Source: CAVDWX01 sp963612735 (GTDB lineage Bacteria; Bacillota_I; Bacilli_A; RFN20; CAG-826). Taken from it: DNA of 12,394 bases. Positions 5,741 through 12,394 of the stretch are shown here, in pieces. The notes beneath the pieces are model-generated. The model did not search any database. It was given only the letters and a program-made list of their open reading frames with translations, and was not told the origin of the DNA. The stretch's first letter is position 1, and every line of letters starts with the position of its first letter. The stretch is taken from assembly GCA_963612735.1 (NCBI GenBank), contig CAVDWX010000037.1:1-12394 (forward strand). Direction: 5' to 3'. Position numbers and translations under genes: made by a program.

Positions 5741-8320
5741 TTAATTGAGTTCATCGCTCCCTACATCATTTTCTGAATTATCAGCGTCATAATGACGGTC
5801 ATTGACTAACACTTTGCAACCTCTTGAAGAGGATTCTGGTTCAAGAGCAACAATACCTTCTTCTTGTAGTGCTTTAAATATTCTTCCGGCTTTATTAAAA
5901 CCAACACTGCATTCCCTTTGTATTTTGCTCATCGATATATATTCTTGAGTCATGACCCATTCTTTTATCCCTTCATAAGCGGCGCGTTCATTTTCATCCA
6001 TTTGAATGTTTATTTTTCCAGAAGCCACTAATCCACTTCCTGCCTCGGAAGCGTGATCCACTAAGTCTAGCAAATCTTCCCAGTAATTCGTTTCATAATG
6101 TTCTTTTAAATAAGATACGATGTGAACTATTTCTTTATTGCTGATATAGCAACCCTGAAGTCTCACTGTACCAACGCGTGAAACTAACGGAGATTGAACA
6201 AGCATATCTCCTTTACCTAATAATGTTTCCGCTCCCCCTACTCCAATAATCGTTTGAGAATCAACTGAAGAAGAAGTCATCAAAGCGACGTGAGTGGGTA
6301 AGTTGCCTTTTAAAACACCAGTCACCACGTTTGTCGATGGTCTTTGAGTGGAAATGATTAAATGGATCCCTGCGGCACGGGCCATTTGAGCAAGACTTAT
6401 AACCGGTGCTGAAAAACCTTTGCAACGGTCCACTAAATCAGCGTATTCATCTAAAACAATAACGATATATGGCAATTTCTCAATATTATTTTCTTCAGCC
6501 CATTCGTTATATTGTTCGATATTAACGGAACCTTCTGCGTCATTAAATATTGAGTAACGACGTTGCATTTCTTTACACATCTTTTCAAGCATAATTTTAG
6601 CTTCATCACCTGAAGTAATAATGGGACATAATAGATGAGGAATACCGCTAAATTTTTTAAATTCAATTTGTTTTGGGTCGACGATAATAAGACGCACTAA
6701 GTCAGGGGAACATCGCATTATTAAAGTAGCGACAATAGAATTAACAAAAATCGATTTACCACTACCAGTAGTTCCTGCGACTAATAAGTGAGGAAATTCA
6801 TTAAAATCAGCAGAGACTACTTCTCCTGATATATTTTTTCCAAAAGCGACCGCTAATGGATGTTTTTTTACATCTGGAAGAGCGGTAAAGATTTCTTTAA
6901 ATGAGACAGTCGTAATTTTAGGATTAGGAATTTCTAGTCCTGAAACATTTTGCCCTGCTACGACCGTTTCAAGTCGAGCGGAGACACCGTCTAATCTTAC
7001 GGATATATCTTTAACTGACCCTTCTAAAACTTTGACTGAGACATTGTGTTTGCATTCGATATTAAATCGAGTAACCGAAGCACCTATCACGTAAGATGTA
7101 CATGTCGCGCCAATTCCAAAATCAGCAAACATTTCATTGATTTTATCTTTCCTATATTCCGCCATTGCCATATTTTCTTCTTGAGCTTGAGCGGTTTCAT
7201 AAACTTGTAATAAATCAGGAGAAGGTGGAATCCATTTAATTGGTTTTTTTGCTTTTATGGGTTCCTCTTTTTTTGTTTCTTTAGGAGGAACTTGAATTGG
7301 CTTAGCTTCTTCGAGTGGAATTTGAGTTTGACTAGTTGAAGTTTGCTCTTCATCACTGCTAGCGAAATCTAATTCTAATTGTTCATTAATAATTTCTTCT
7401 TCATCACTATCGTTAGTTTCTTCTTCGTTATCTTTTACTAACTGTGCTCCTGGAATGGTTGCAGTAGAAAGGATAGTTGTTCTTGAATATGGCTTATCAT
7501 TTCTAAAATCAAAGCGAGCTGGAGACATCGAAGAATTATCGACATTCGAAAAAGAGATGTGTTCTCTAACTTCAAAATTAGAGGGAGTTGGTTGTTCCAC
7601 TTGATTAGAATAGCTGACATCGAAATCTTCAGGAACTTGAGAAGCACTAGCGATAATATCTTTCGTGGAAGGAACATCCATTAAAGGAATATTTTCTTTT
7701 TTTCGCATAGGAGAGGGACTTTTCTTTTTTTTCTCGCGGAGAAACATCAATTTAAATAAAGCTACAAAGCCATCTTTGAAATAAAAGAATATGCATAACA
7801 CCATAATAGTAATGGTAATTGCTAATGCAAAAGAACGGTTTACTAAGGTAGTAAGTAAAGCTAATAAGATATAACCAGTATAGCCTCCTGCGAAAGGATA
7901 AGTATTGTATATATCTAAAAATTTTGGATAGAAATAATTAGATTTATCAATTTTTTCATATATTGAAAAATAAGTTTTATTAACATTATCTAAGTTAAGG
8001 TCAATATTTTTTATTTTGCTATAGATGTAGGTCAGAAGAATTAATGAGCATATAAAAAACAAAAACAAGCAAATAGGCTGAAAAAAATGTTTAAAACTAA
8101 ACGGCTTTTGCTTAAAAATAAGATTCACACCAACGATACAAATATATAGATAAAATAGTAACGAACCCGCTCCAAAAAGGAAAATAAATGGATACGATAA
8201 GGCGCGAGAAACATAACCAACGTTAAGCGCTAAAACGATGACAAATAAAGACAAAAATACGCCACTCACGATGCATAATTGCTTATTATTAATCTCTTTT
8301 AATTCCTTCTTTTTGGCCAT
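5741..8320 (-). CDS. ftsK: DNA translocase FtsK/SpoIIIE
   Basis: This is an 859-residue membrane-anchored ATPase that pumps chromosomal DNA through the closing division septum. Four or five membrane segments lie in residues 13-187, followed by a basic patch (KKKKSPSPMRKK, 197-208). A low-complexity linker spans about 200-370, with an acidic stretch near 297-325 and a Pro/Lys/Glu-rich stretch near 341-371. The motor has an alpha-type region (about 385-490), Walker A GTTGSGKS (516-523) and Walker B IVLDEYADL (621-629). A winged-helix gamma domain (about 780-840, with GFNKAGRIF at 807-815) would read orienting DNA sequences. Length is normal for SpoIIIE-like proteins. One motor motif is changed: DSQTIIG at 687-693, where the family usually reads DSRTILD. 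It begins 43 bp after the rnjB stop, has its own -10 box and no Shine-Dalgarno, and probably leads an operon with pulA and plsC. Confidence 0.95.
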   Translation of the reverse strand: MAKKKELKEINNKQLCIVSGVFLSLFVIVLALNVGYVSRALSYPFIFLFGAGSLLFYLYICIVGVNLIFKQKPFSFKHFFQPICLFLFFICSLILLTYIYSKIKNIDLNLDNVNKTYFSIYEKIDKSNYFYPKFLDIYNTYPFAGGYTGYILLALLTTLVNRSFALAITITIMVLCIFFYFKDGFVALFKLMFLREKKKKSPSPMRKKENIPLMDVPSTKDIIASASQVPEDFDVSYSNQVEQPTPSNFEVREHISFSNVDNSSMSPARFDFRNDKPYSRTTILSTATIPGAQLVKDNEEETNDSDEEEIINEQLELDFASSDEEQTSTSQTQIPLEEAKPIQVPPKETKKEEPIKAKKPIKWIPPSPDLLQVYETAQAQEENMAMAEYRKDKINEMFADFGIGATCTSYVIGASVTRFNIECKHNVSVKVLEGSVKDISVRLDGVSARLETVVAGQNVSGLEIPNPKITTVSFKEIFTALPDVKKHPLAVAFGKNISGEVVSADFNEFPHLLVAGTTGSGKSIFVNSIVATLIMRCSPDLVRLIIVDPKQIEFKKFSGIPHLLCPIITSGDEAKIMLEKMCKEMQRRYSIFNDAEGSVNIEQYNEWAEENNIEKLPYIVIVLDEYADLVDRCKGFSAPVISLAQMARAAGIHLIISTQRPSTNVVTGVLKGNLPTHVALMTSSSVDSQTIIGVGGAETLLGKGDMLVQSPLVSRVGTVRLQGCYISNKEIVHIVSYLKEHYETNYWEDLLDLVDHASEAGSGLVASGKINIQMDENERAAYEGIKEWVMTQEYISMSKIQRECSVGFNKAGRIFKALQEEGIVALEPESSSRGCKVLVNDRHYDADNSENDVGSDELN

Positions 8321-8326
8321 GTTTTT

Positions 8327-8332
8327 ATTATA
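8327..8332 (-). promoter_or_regulatory. Consensus -10 box of ftsK promoter; predicted leaderless start
   Basis: The minus strand reads TATAAT, then six bases (AAAAAC), then the ATG at 8320. The predicted transcription start is the A of ATG. A possible -35, TTGTAT, lies at 8351-8356 with 18-bp spacing. There is no Shine-Dalgarno. The promoter fills the 43-bp gap after the rnjB stop, so ftsK-pulA-plsC can be transcribed independently of rnjB. Confidence 0.6.
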
Positions 8333-8363
8333 ATTATTTCACTAATTTATATACAATATAAAA

Positions 8364-10055
8364 CTAATCAACAAAGAGCACTAAGGGGTCAATAAGCGGT
8401 TCTCGGCCGTTATATTTTCTTATAAAGCGTAAACATCGTTCTTTAATCAAGGTAAAGGCATTATCTAAATCTAATGAATCACTTTTTAAAGTTAAATTGA
8501 TTTCTTCATTAAAGATTTGAACAAGCGTTTTAACTAAAGCTTCTGAATCCTTAAAAGAAACAAAACCTCTCATTTGACAGTCAGTACTACTCACCATCGC
8601 CTTTTTAGATTTAGAAATAGTTGTGGCGATGGTTACAACTCCATCAACTCCTAATTTCTTTCTTTCTTCAATAATCTTTTCTGTACCAGTAACTGATATC
8701 CCAGTTCCATCCACTATTCCGGGTTCGACTGGAATTTTGTTAATTGAATTAGGAATTAAACGTGCTTTTCCATTTTCATCGATATAAATTTGCATGCCGT
8801 TATCTAAAACAAAGATATTCATATGATTGAGGCCGATTCCCATCGAAACCGCTAATTTGGCATTATCCATCAAGTTGACATATCTTCCTCTTACTGGCAT
8901 GTAATATTTAGGTTTTAAAAATGACAAAAATGTTTTGATATCATCTTGACGAGCATGCATAGAGATACATTCTTTTCGTGAAAGCCAAACAACTTCACAT
9001 CCAGTTCGATAAACGGCATCAACGGCAAATGTTCCTTCATTTTCCATGGTTTCAGTTGGTATGGCGCCGTTTATAAAAGTATCCATCGGATCGATAAAGA
9101 TGCGTTTATCGGATGAATTGCCATACGCTAATTTTTGTATCTTATCAAAAATATCGACACTGTGATCGAGAATGAGTACTAACATTTCTTGTCTTCTCAC
9201 CCTGATATAGTCTTCGTGGGAAATGATATCTTCTGGTTTTAAAGATAAACCGATATCAGCGTCGACTAATATCTTAACGACGGTTTCAGTATATTTATCA
9301 TAGAAATAAACTTTTCGTTTAAATTCTTTGGCTAAATCTAATATTTCCTTAACTCGATATCCATTTTGCCAAAAACAAGTAAAGAAGATTCTTCCATCGT
9401 TATCAACGAAATATTTTCTTATTTTTTCTTTGCATTTGTGGCGGGGTGAACAGTACCCAATTTTATTAGCTCCTTTTGATTCGCACATGAGGAGCAAAGT
9501 CTTTTGATAAGATAGTTGTTCAAGCTTTAGTGCATTGAATTTAAAAGCTTCTTCACTGATGGAAAAATCAACAATGAAGTCTCCTGTATAAATAATATTT
9601 CCTTTATCGGTAGGAATAGCTAAACCAAAAGAATTCGGAGAGTTATGAGCGGTTTGAAAGAAAGTTATAGTTCTATCGCCGATTTGTGCCTCTCCATTTG
9701 GATCAATATATTTAAAATTAAAAGCGACGTTGATGTGATAGAACTTAGCTTGTGAAATTAAAAATAACGCAGTTGTTTTTGTAGTATATATCGGAGCGGG
9801 TGCTTTCTTATAAAAATATTTGATACCTGCGGCATTTTCTTCATGAGAATGTGTGATGATATACCCAGCGATTCTATCCTTATTTTGAATAAGATAAGAA
9901 GCATTTGGTAGCATGCAATCTATTCCTGGGACAGTTTTATCCGCTAAAACGATGCCACAATCTAATACGTATATTAAGTCATTTATTTCAACTAAATAAC
10001 AATCTCTTCCATGTTCATCTAAACCACCGAGGGCACATATCTTAATACGATCCAT
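8364..10055 (-). CDS. rnjB: Ribonuclease J2-like protein with degenerate metal-binding site
   Basis: The protein follows the RNase J fold from end to end: metallo-beta-lactamase core, beta-CASP insert (about 200-340) and the C-terminal domain (about 440-563). RNase J acts in the cytoplasm in 5'-to-3' mRNA decay and rRNA maturation. Numbering from the ATG at 10055 (563 residues), the metal motif HxHxDH reads HSHEEN (69-74). The HVSGHA-type motif reads CISMHA (363-368), and the late PVHGEYR histidine is arginine in PVRGRY (387-392). H137 and D159 remain. B. subtilis RNase J2 shows, from memory, similar losses, so this is probably a weak or inactive partner of a J1 encoded elsewhere. I chose 10055 over the in-frame ATG at 10070 because the upstream one sits inside the Shine-Dalgarno GGAGGAGA. 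ftsK follows on the same strand, as in the B. subtilis rnjB-spoIIIE neighbourhood. Family certain; J2 identity likely. Confidence 0.88.
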   Translation of the reverse strand: MDRIKICALGGLDEHGRDCYLVEINDLIYVLDCGIVLADKTVPGIDCMLPNASYLIQNKDRIAGYIITHSHEENAAGIKYFYKKAPAPIYTTKTTALFLISQAKFYHINVAFNFKYIDPNGEAQIGDRTITFFQTAHNSPNSFGLAIPTDKGNIIYTGDFIVDFSISEEAFKFNALKLEQLSYQKTLLLMCESKGANKIGYCSPRHKCKEKIRKYFVDNDGRIFFTCFWQNGYRVKEILDLAKEFKRKVYFYDKYTETVVKILVDADIGLSLKPEDIISHEDYIRVRRQEMLVLILDHSVDIFDKIQKLAYGNSSDKRIFIDPMDTFINGAIPTETMENEGTFAVDAVYRTGCEVVWLSRKECISMHARQDDIKTFLSFLKPKYYMPVRGRYVNLMDNAKLAVSMGIGLNHMNIFVLDNGMQIYIDENGKARLIPNSINKIPVEPGIVDGTGISVTGTEKIIEERKKLGVDGVVTIATTISKSKKAMVSSTDCQMRGFVSFKDSEALVKTLVQIFNEEINLTLKSDSLDLDNAFTLIKERCLRFIRKYNGREPLIDPLVLFVD

Positions 10056-10060
10056 CTGAA

Positions 10061-10068
10061 TCTCCTCC
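10061..10068 (-). promoter_or_regulatory. Strong Shine-Dalgarno that fixes the rnjB start
   Basis: The minus strand reads GGAGGAGA followed by TTCAG and the ATG at 10055, leaving 8 nt between the GGAGG core and the start codon. The upstream in-frame ATG at 10070 overlaps this site and has no ribosome site of its own, so translation should begin at 10055. Confidence 0.85.
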
Positions 10069-10093
10069 ATTACTAAGCAAAAATGGTATCTTT

Positions 10094-10122
10094 ATCCTAT
10101 CACACGCACGCAAAACTATAAA
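10094..10122 (-). promoter_or_regulatory. Candidate rnjB promoter (TTTATA, 17 bp, extended -10 TGA-TAGGAT)
   Basis: On the minus strand TTTATA (10117-10122, four of six matches to TTGACA) is followed by a 17-bp spacer and TAGGAT (10094-10099, four of six). The spacer ends in TGA, giving an extended -10. The spacer also carries TGCGTGCGTGTG, a GC-rich patch. Transcription would start near 10087, leaving a leader of about 30 nt with the strong Shine-Dalgarno. This gives rnjB a start separate from the nucleotidase gene 144 bp upstream. Confidence 0.45.
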
Positions 10123-10198
10123 GACAGTATCTAATTATTTTTATATATATAGGAGAATTAATTAACCTATGTTTTTATCTTGATCGATTATATAAATT

Positions 10199-12334
10199 TC
10201 AATTAGTAAAATATTCTTTTAATAAATCACGAGCGTAAATTTCTTCTGATTCTATGACCTTAAAAGTCGACGCTCCAGTTTTATATTTACCGTTTCCGTA
10301 AATATAATAATCACTACTGTATGTATCGGTGACGAAATAATAATTTGTTTCATCATCTAAAGAATCTAAACTTGAATTGTACTTAACGTGATAAGTTCTT
10401 GAATCAGTCGTATAATTTGATTTTAGAAAAGTACCACTCGCGGAGCATAATTCCAGATTGTTATCAAATGGATATAGATTAAACAACGTTTCCATAGTGA
10501 CATTACCTTCACTTAATTTATATGGAGTTCTTGAAACGATATATCCTCCACCTAATACCAAATTATAATTTGGCCATAAATTTTCACCTTTTGATAGGTA
10601 TAAATATGCTACTAAATCGGATAAAGAAGCGCTTGATAAAGTAGTTGAATTATATCCTACAATCTCATTTGGATTACCAATGATATCCATATAAGAATTA
10701 ATTAAGGCGGTTGTTTCGCTATCATTAGCTAATGTTAGAAATGATGAAGTGGAAATAGTTTCAGCGCTGATTGATTTTTCATTTGTCGTTTTATCTATGG
10801 TAAGAGTGGCATGAGATATCGATTTATTATATCCCGCACCTTGAACATGATAAATGCCGTTATCATCAGTGGTAACATAGTCGCTATGACTATGGCCTTC
10901 AAAAACGATATCGATATATCCGCTTTTAGTAATTAAAGTAGAGCAACCTTCCGTATAATCATGCAAAGAATAGATGATAAAATCACAATTTTCGCTTTCT
11001 TTTAATCTTTTCGCTTCGTTTATTACTAATGACGATAATTCATTATCGACTTTGAAATATATATCTTTGACTTTACTCCCTGAGATAGAAAAATAACAAT
11101 TTCCGATCGCGCCAATGATTCCAAACTTTATACCATCGATGGTAAATGTTGTTGAGGCATCTGCATAATCCACTCTTTGATTAGTGCTACTATCATAAAT
11201 ATTTATTCCTAGGAATGGGAAATTAGCTTTATTTTTATTTTGAATTATATATTCATTTCCCCAATCGAATTCATGATTCCCAAATGTCATTGATTTGACG
11301 TCGATATTGTTCATCCATTCACTCATCAATAAGCCTTTAGTTTTATTAGAATACATGCTCCCTTGCCACATATCTCCACTTGATAAAACAAAGCTATTTT
11401 TATTTTCTTCCATTTTATTTTTTAAATACGTAGAAGTCTTTTCAATACCCGCTGAGGTGGTAGTATCCATAACGCTGCCGTGCGTATCATTTAGTGCGTA
11501 GATATCAAATGTTTTAGATTCTTCTTGACTCTCACATTCACTAATTGAAGATAATGAGGAAATTGAAAGATATATATTCCCGTAATCATTTTTAATATTT
11601 CCGATTATGTCAAGCGTTTTAGTCCCTCCAACATAATTATTTAATTTATCTTTGATGCTATCTGTTATTTCTTTATTACCTGAATCCGCCATAATCGGAG
11701 TGTTTTCTCCATTAATCGAGGCATCACTAAATCTAATTTTAGAAGTGTGATAAGCAGCGCTATTTGTGGAGACGCTATTAATTTTTACTCCGATATATTT
11801 AACTAAGATGCTTTGATCATATATTTTATCTAATGAAGCAACTTCACTACCGCTAGTTATCAATAAAGGTTCAACGTTACCGTAACTATTAGAATTAGAT
11901 AATAAAGTTATTTCAGTAGGATCTTTGATTTGATAATTTTGATTATAAGTACTTATCGTAGCGTTAAATCCAATTATATTACCTATTGAAAAGGTGGAAA
12001 ATCCTTCTGAATTATAAATGTAGATGCCGCTTCTTTTTCTGCTTGTCGGATTGATGCGCTCAAGATAAACGTTACACTTAGAAGAAGAACCAATTTTATC
12101 GATTCGAGTTATTGTCCCAAACGTATAAACGCTATTAGTGTCACCGTTTTTATAAGCGGTTATAGCCTCATCAAGTTCGGTATAATTGCTCGGTGTAATA
12201 CACGCCTCATTACTGATATTTTTATCGCTAGCGACATTTAAAATTTGATGACTTAATAAAGATAAAATAGTTAATAAAGACGAAGACAAAACTAGAGCAG
12301 TTATTATATTTATTTTTTTGTTAATTTTCTTCAT
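10199..12334 (-). CDS. Secreted 5'-nucleotidase-family metallophosphatase with N-terminal OB-fold-like region
   Basis: A basic N-terminus and hydrophobic stretch (residues 1-34, possible cleavage after VAS at 36) indicate export. Residues about 45-265 are beta-rich and look like two OB-fold-like units, as in some extracellular nucleotidases such as YhcR. The metallophosphatase domain follows: LNDTHG (281-286), SGDMWQGS (319-326), GNHEFDWG (352-359), SLHDY (456-460) and GHSHSDY (480-486), all expected two-metal ligand motifs. The C-terminal nucleotidase domain (about 555-711) includes LVLGGGYIVSR (592-602) and YPFDNNLEL (621-629). The likely role is release of phosphate from extracellular nucleotides to recover nucleosides and phosphate, although UDP-sugar or cyclic-nucleotide substrates are also known in this family. 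There is no LPXTG or other C-terminal anchor; it ends at a TGA. The start lacks a good Shine-Dalgarno (only AAGAA). The domain call is firm, the substrate is not. Confidence 0.9.
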   Translation of the reverse strand: MKKINKKINIITALVLSSSLLTILSLLSHQILNVASDKNISNEACITPSNYTELDEAITAYKNGDTNSVYTFGTITRIDKIGSSSKCNVYLERINPTSRKRSGIYIYNSEGFSTFSIGNIIGFNATISTYNQNYQIKDPTEITLLSNSNSYGNVEPLLITSGSEVASLDKIYDQSILVKYIGVKINSVSTNSAAYHTSKIRFSDASINGENTPIMADSGNKEITDSIKDKLNNYVGGTKTLDIIGNIKNDYGNIYLSISSLSSISECESQEESKTFDIYALNDTHGSVMDTTTSAGIEKTSTYLKNKMEENKNSFVLSSGDMWQGSMYSNKTKGLLMSEWMNNIDVKSMTFGNHEFDWGNEYIIQNKNKANFPFLGINIYDSSTNQRVDYADASTTFTIDGIKFGIIGAIGNCYFSISGSKVKDIYFKVDNELSSLVINEAKRLKESENCDFIIYSLHDYTEGCSTLITKSGYIDIVFEGHSHSDYVTTDDNGIYHVQGAGYNKSISHATLTIDKTTNEKSISAETISTSSFLTLANDSETTALINSYMDIIGNPNEIVGYNSTTLSSASLSDLVAYLYLSKGENLWPNYNLVLGGGYIVSRTPYKLSEGNVTMETLFNLYPFDNNLELCSASGTFLKSNYTTDSRTYHVKYNSSLDSLDDETNYYFVTDTYSSDYYIYGNGKYKTGASTFKVIESEEIYARDLLKEYFTN

Positions 12335-12341
12335 TTCTTTA

Positions 12342-12357
12342 TATATACAAAATTATA
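12342..12357 (-). promoter_or_regulatory. Candidate -10 boxes for the nucleotidase gene
   Basis: Two -10-like boxes lie upstream of the ATG at 12334 on the minus strand: TATAAT at 12352-12357, 17 nt before the ATG, and TATATA at 12342-12347, 7 nt before it. The first would give a leader of about 10 nt, the second almost none. Neither has a convincing -35, and the sequence is so AT-rich that chance matches are expected. Confidence 0.3.
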
Positions 12358-12383
12358 TATTTATTTTATTGGAGAATAAATAA

Positions 12384-12390
12384 AAAGGAG
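12384..12390 (+). promoter_or_regulatory. Shine-Dalgarno-like site pointing out of the right edge
   Basis: AAAGGAG on the plus strand, four bases from the window end, is a good ribosome site for a plus-strand gene starting just beyond 12394. That gene would be divergent from the nucleotidase gene. A TATATT at 12356-12361 could be its -10 box. No start codon at workable spacing lies inside the window. Confidence 0.35.
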
Positions 12391-12394
12391 ATTG

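Noticed and set aside
6451..6666. Minus-strand open frame of 71 codons inside ftsK
   Set aside because: Out-of-frame shadow of the conserved FtsK motor domain, with no ribosome site and no recognisable domain.
7438..7677. Minus-strand open frame of 79 codons inside the ftsK linker
   Set aside because: Shadow of ftsK in another frame; no ribosome site and no family resemblance.
10056..10070. Upstream ATG at 10070 as the rnjB start
   Set aside because: This ATG overlaps the GGAGGAGA ribosome site; the ATG at 10055 has ideal spacing and matches where RNase J homology begins.
10147..10172. Inverted repeat ATATAGG / CCTATGT after the nucleotidase gene, followed on the plus strand by GTTTTTATCTT
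   Set aside because: As a terminator it would only work on the plus strand, where there is no gene. On the minus strand the stem is 5 bp and is followed by AT repeats rather than a T run.
11295..11501. Plus-strand open frame of 68 codons
   Set aside because: Antisense to the conserved metallophosphatase domain of the nucleotidase gene, with no start signals.
1..12394. CRISPR arrays, tRNA/rRNA genes, insertion sequences, phage genes, toxin-antitoxin or defence genes
   Set aside because: Read on both strands, I saw no spaced repeat array, no cloverleaf-like sequence in the intergenic gaps, no transposase or integrase motifs and no defence-type proteins.

Overview
The window looks like a chromosomal housekeeping segment from an AT-rich, low-GC Gram-positive-type bacterium (Bacilli/Erysipelotrichia/Acholeplasma-like lineage; inferred from gene content and base composition, not proven). 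It carries RNase J, FtsK/SpoIIIE, a type I pullulanase, a PlsC-type acyltransferase and an RsmF-type rRNA methyltransferase. The genetic code appears to be the ordinary bacterial one: tryptophan is written TGG, no gene has an internal TGA, and one gene ends in TGA. No phage, transposon, CRISPR, tRNA or rRNA sequence is visible. I see no new multi-gene system. The unusual signals are in how genes start and in two diverged proteins.

Layout, left to right. Positions 1-1407 (minus) hold the N-terminal 469 codons of a large multi-pass membrane protein of the GT-C/'PTPS-related' type, cut by the window edge. A 78-bp divergent promoter region separates it from an rsmF-like gene (1486-2781, plus). 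The rest is on the minus strand, transcribed right to left: a secreted 5'-nucleotidase-family metallophosphatase (12334-10199), an RNase J2-like protein (10055-8364), FtsK (8320-5741), type I pullulanase (5735-3582) and a PlsC acyltransferase (3572-2765). The plsC gene contains an assembly gap of 10 N. No gene-free stretch exceeds about 130 bp.

Genes working together. ftsK, pulA and plsC are packed with 5 and 9 nt between them and probably form one operon; ftsK has its own promoter just after the RNase J gene. RNase J2 upstream of FtsK/SpoIIIE on the same strand recalls the Bacillus subtilis rnjB-tepA-spoIIIE order, here without tepA. The products serve unrelated cell functions: mRNA decay, chromosome segregation, alpha-glucan debranching and phospholipid synthesis.

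Main points for a second look. (1) Three genes (GT-C protein, rsmF, ftsK) have a consensus or near-consensus -10 box exactly 6 nt before the ATG and no Shine-Dalgarno, so their mRNAs are probably leaderless, while rnjB and plsC have strong Shine-Dalgarno sites. (2) The RNase J protein has lost key metal-binding residues, as in RNase J2. (3) The N gap in plsC is flanked by the same 9 bp on both sides; removing the N run and one copy restores a complete 262-residue protein. (4) plsC and rsmF overlap tail to tail by 17 bp.
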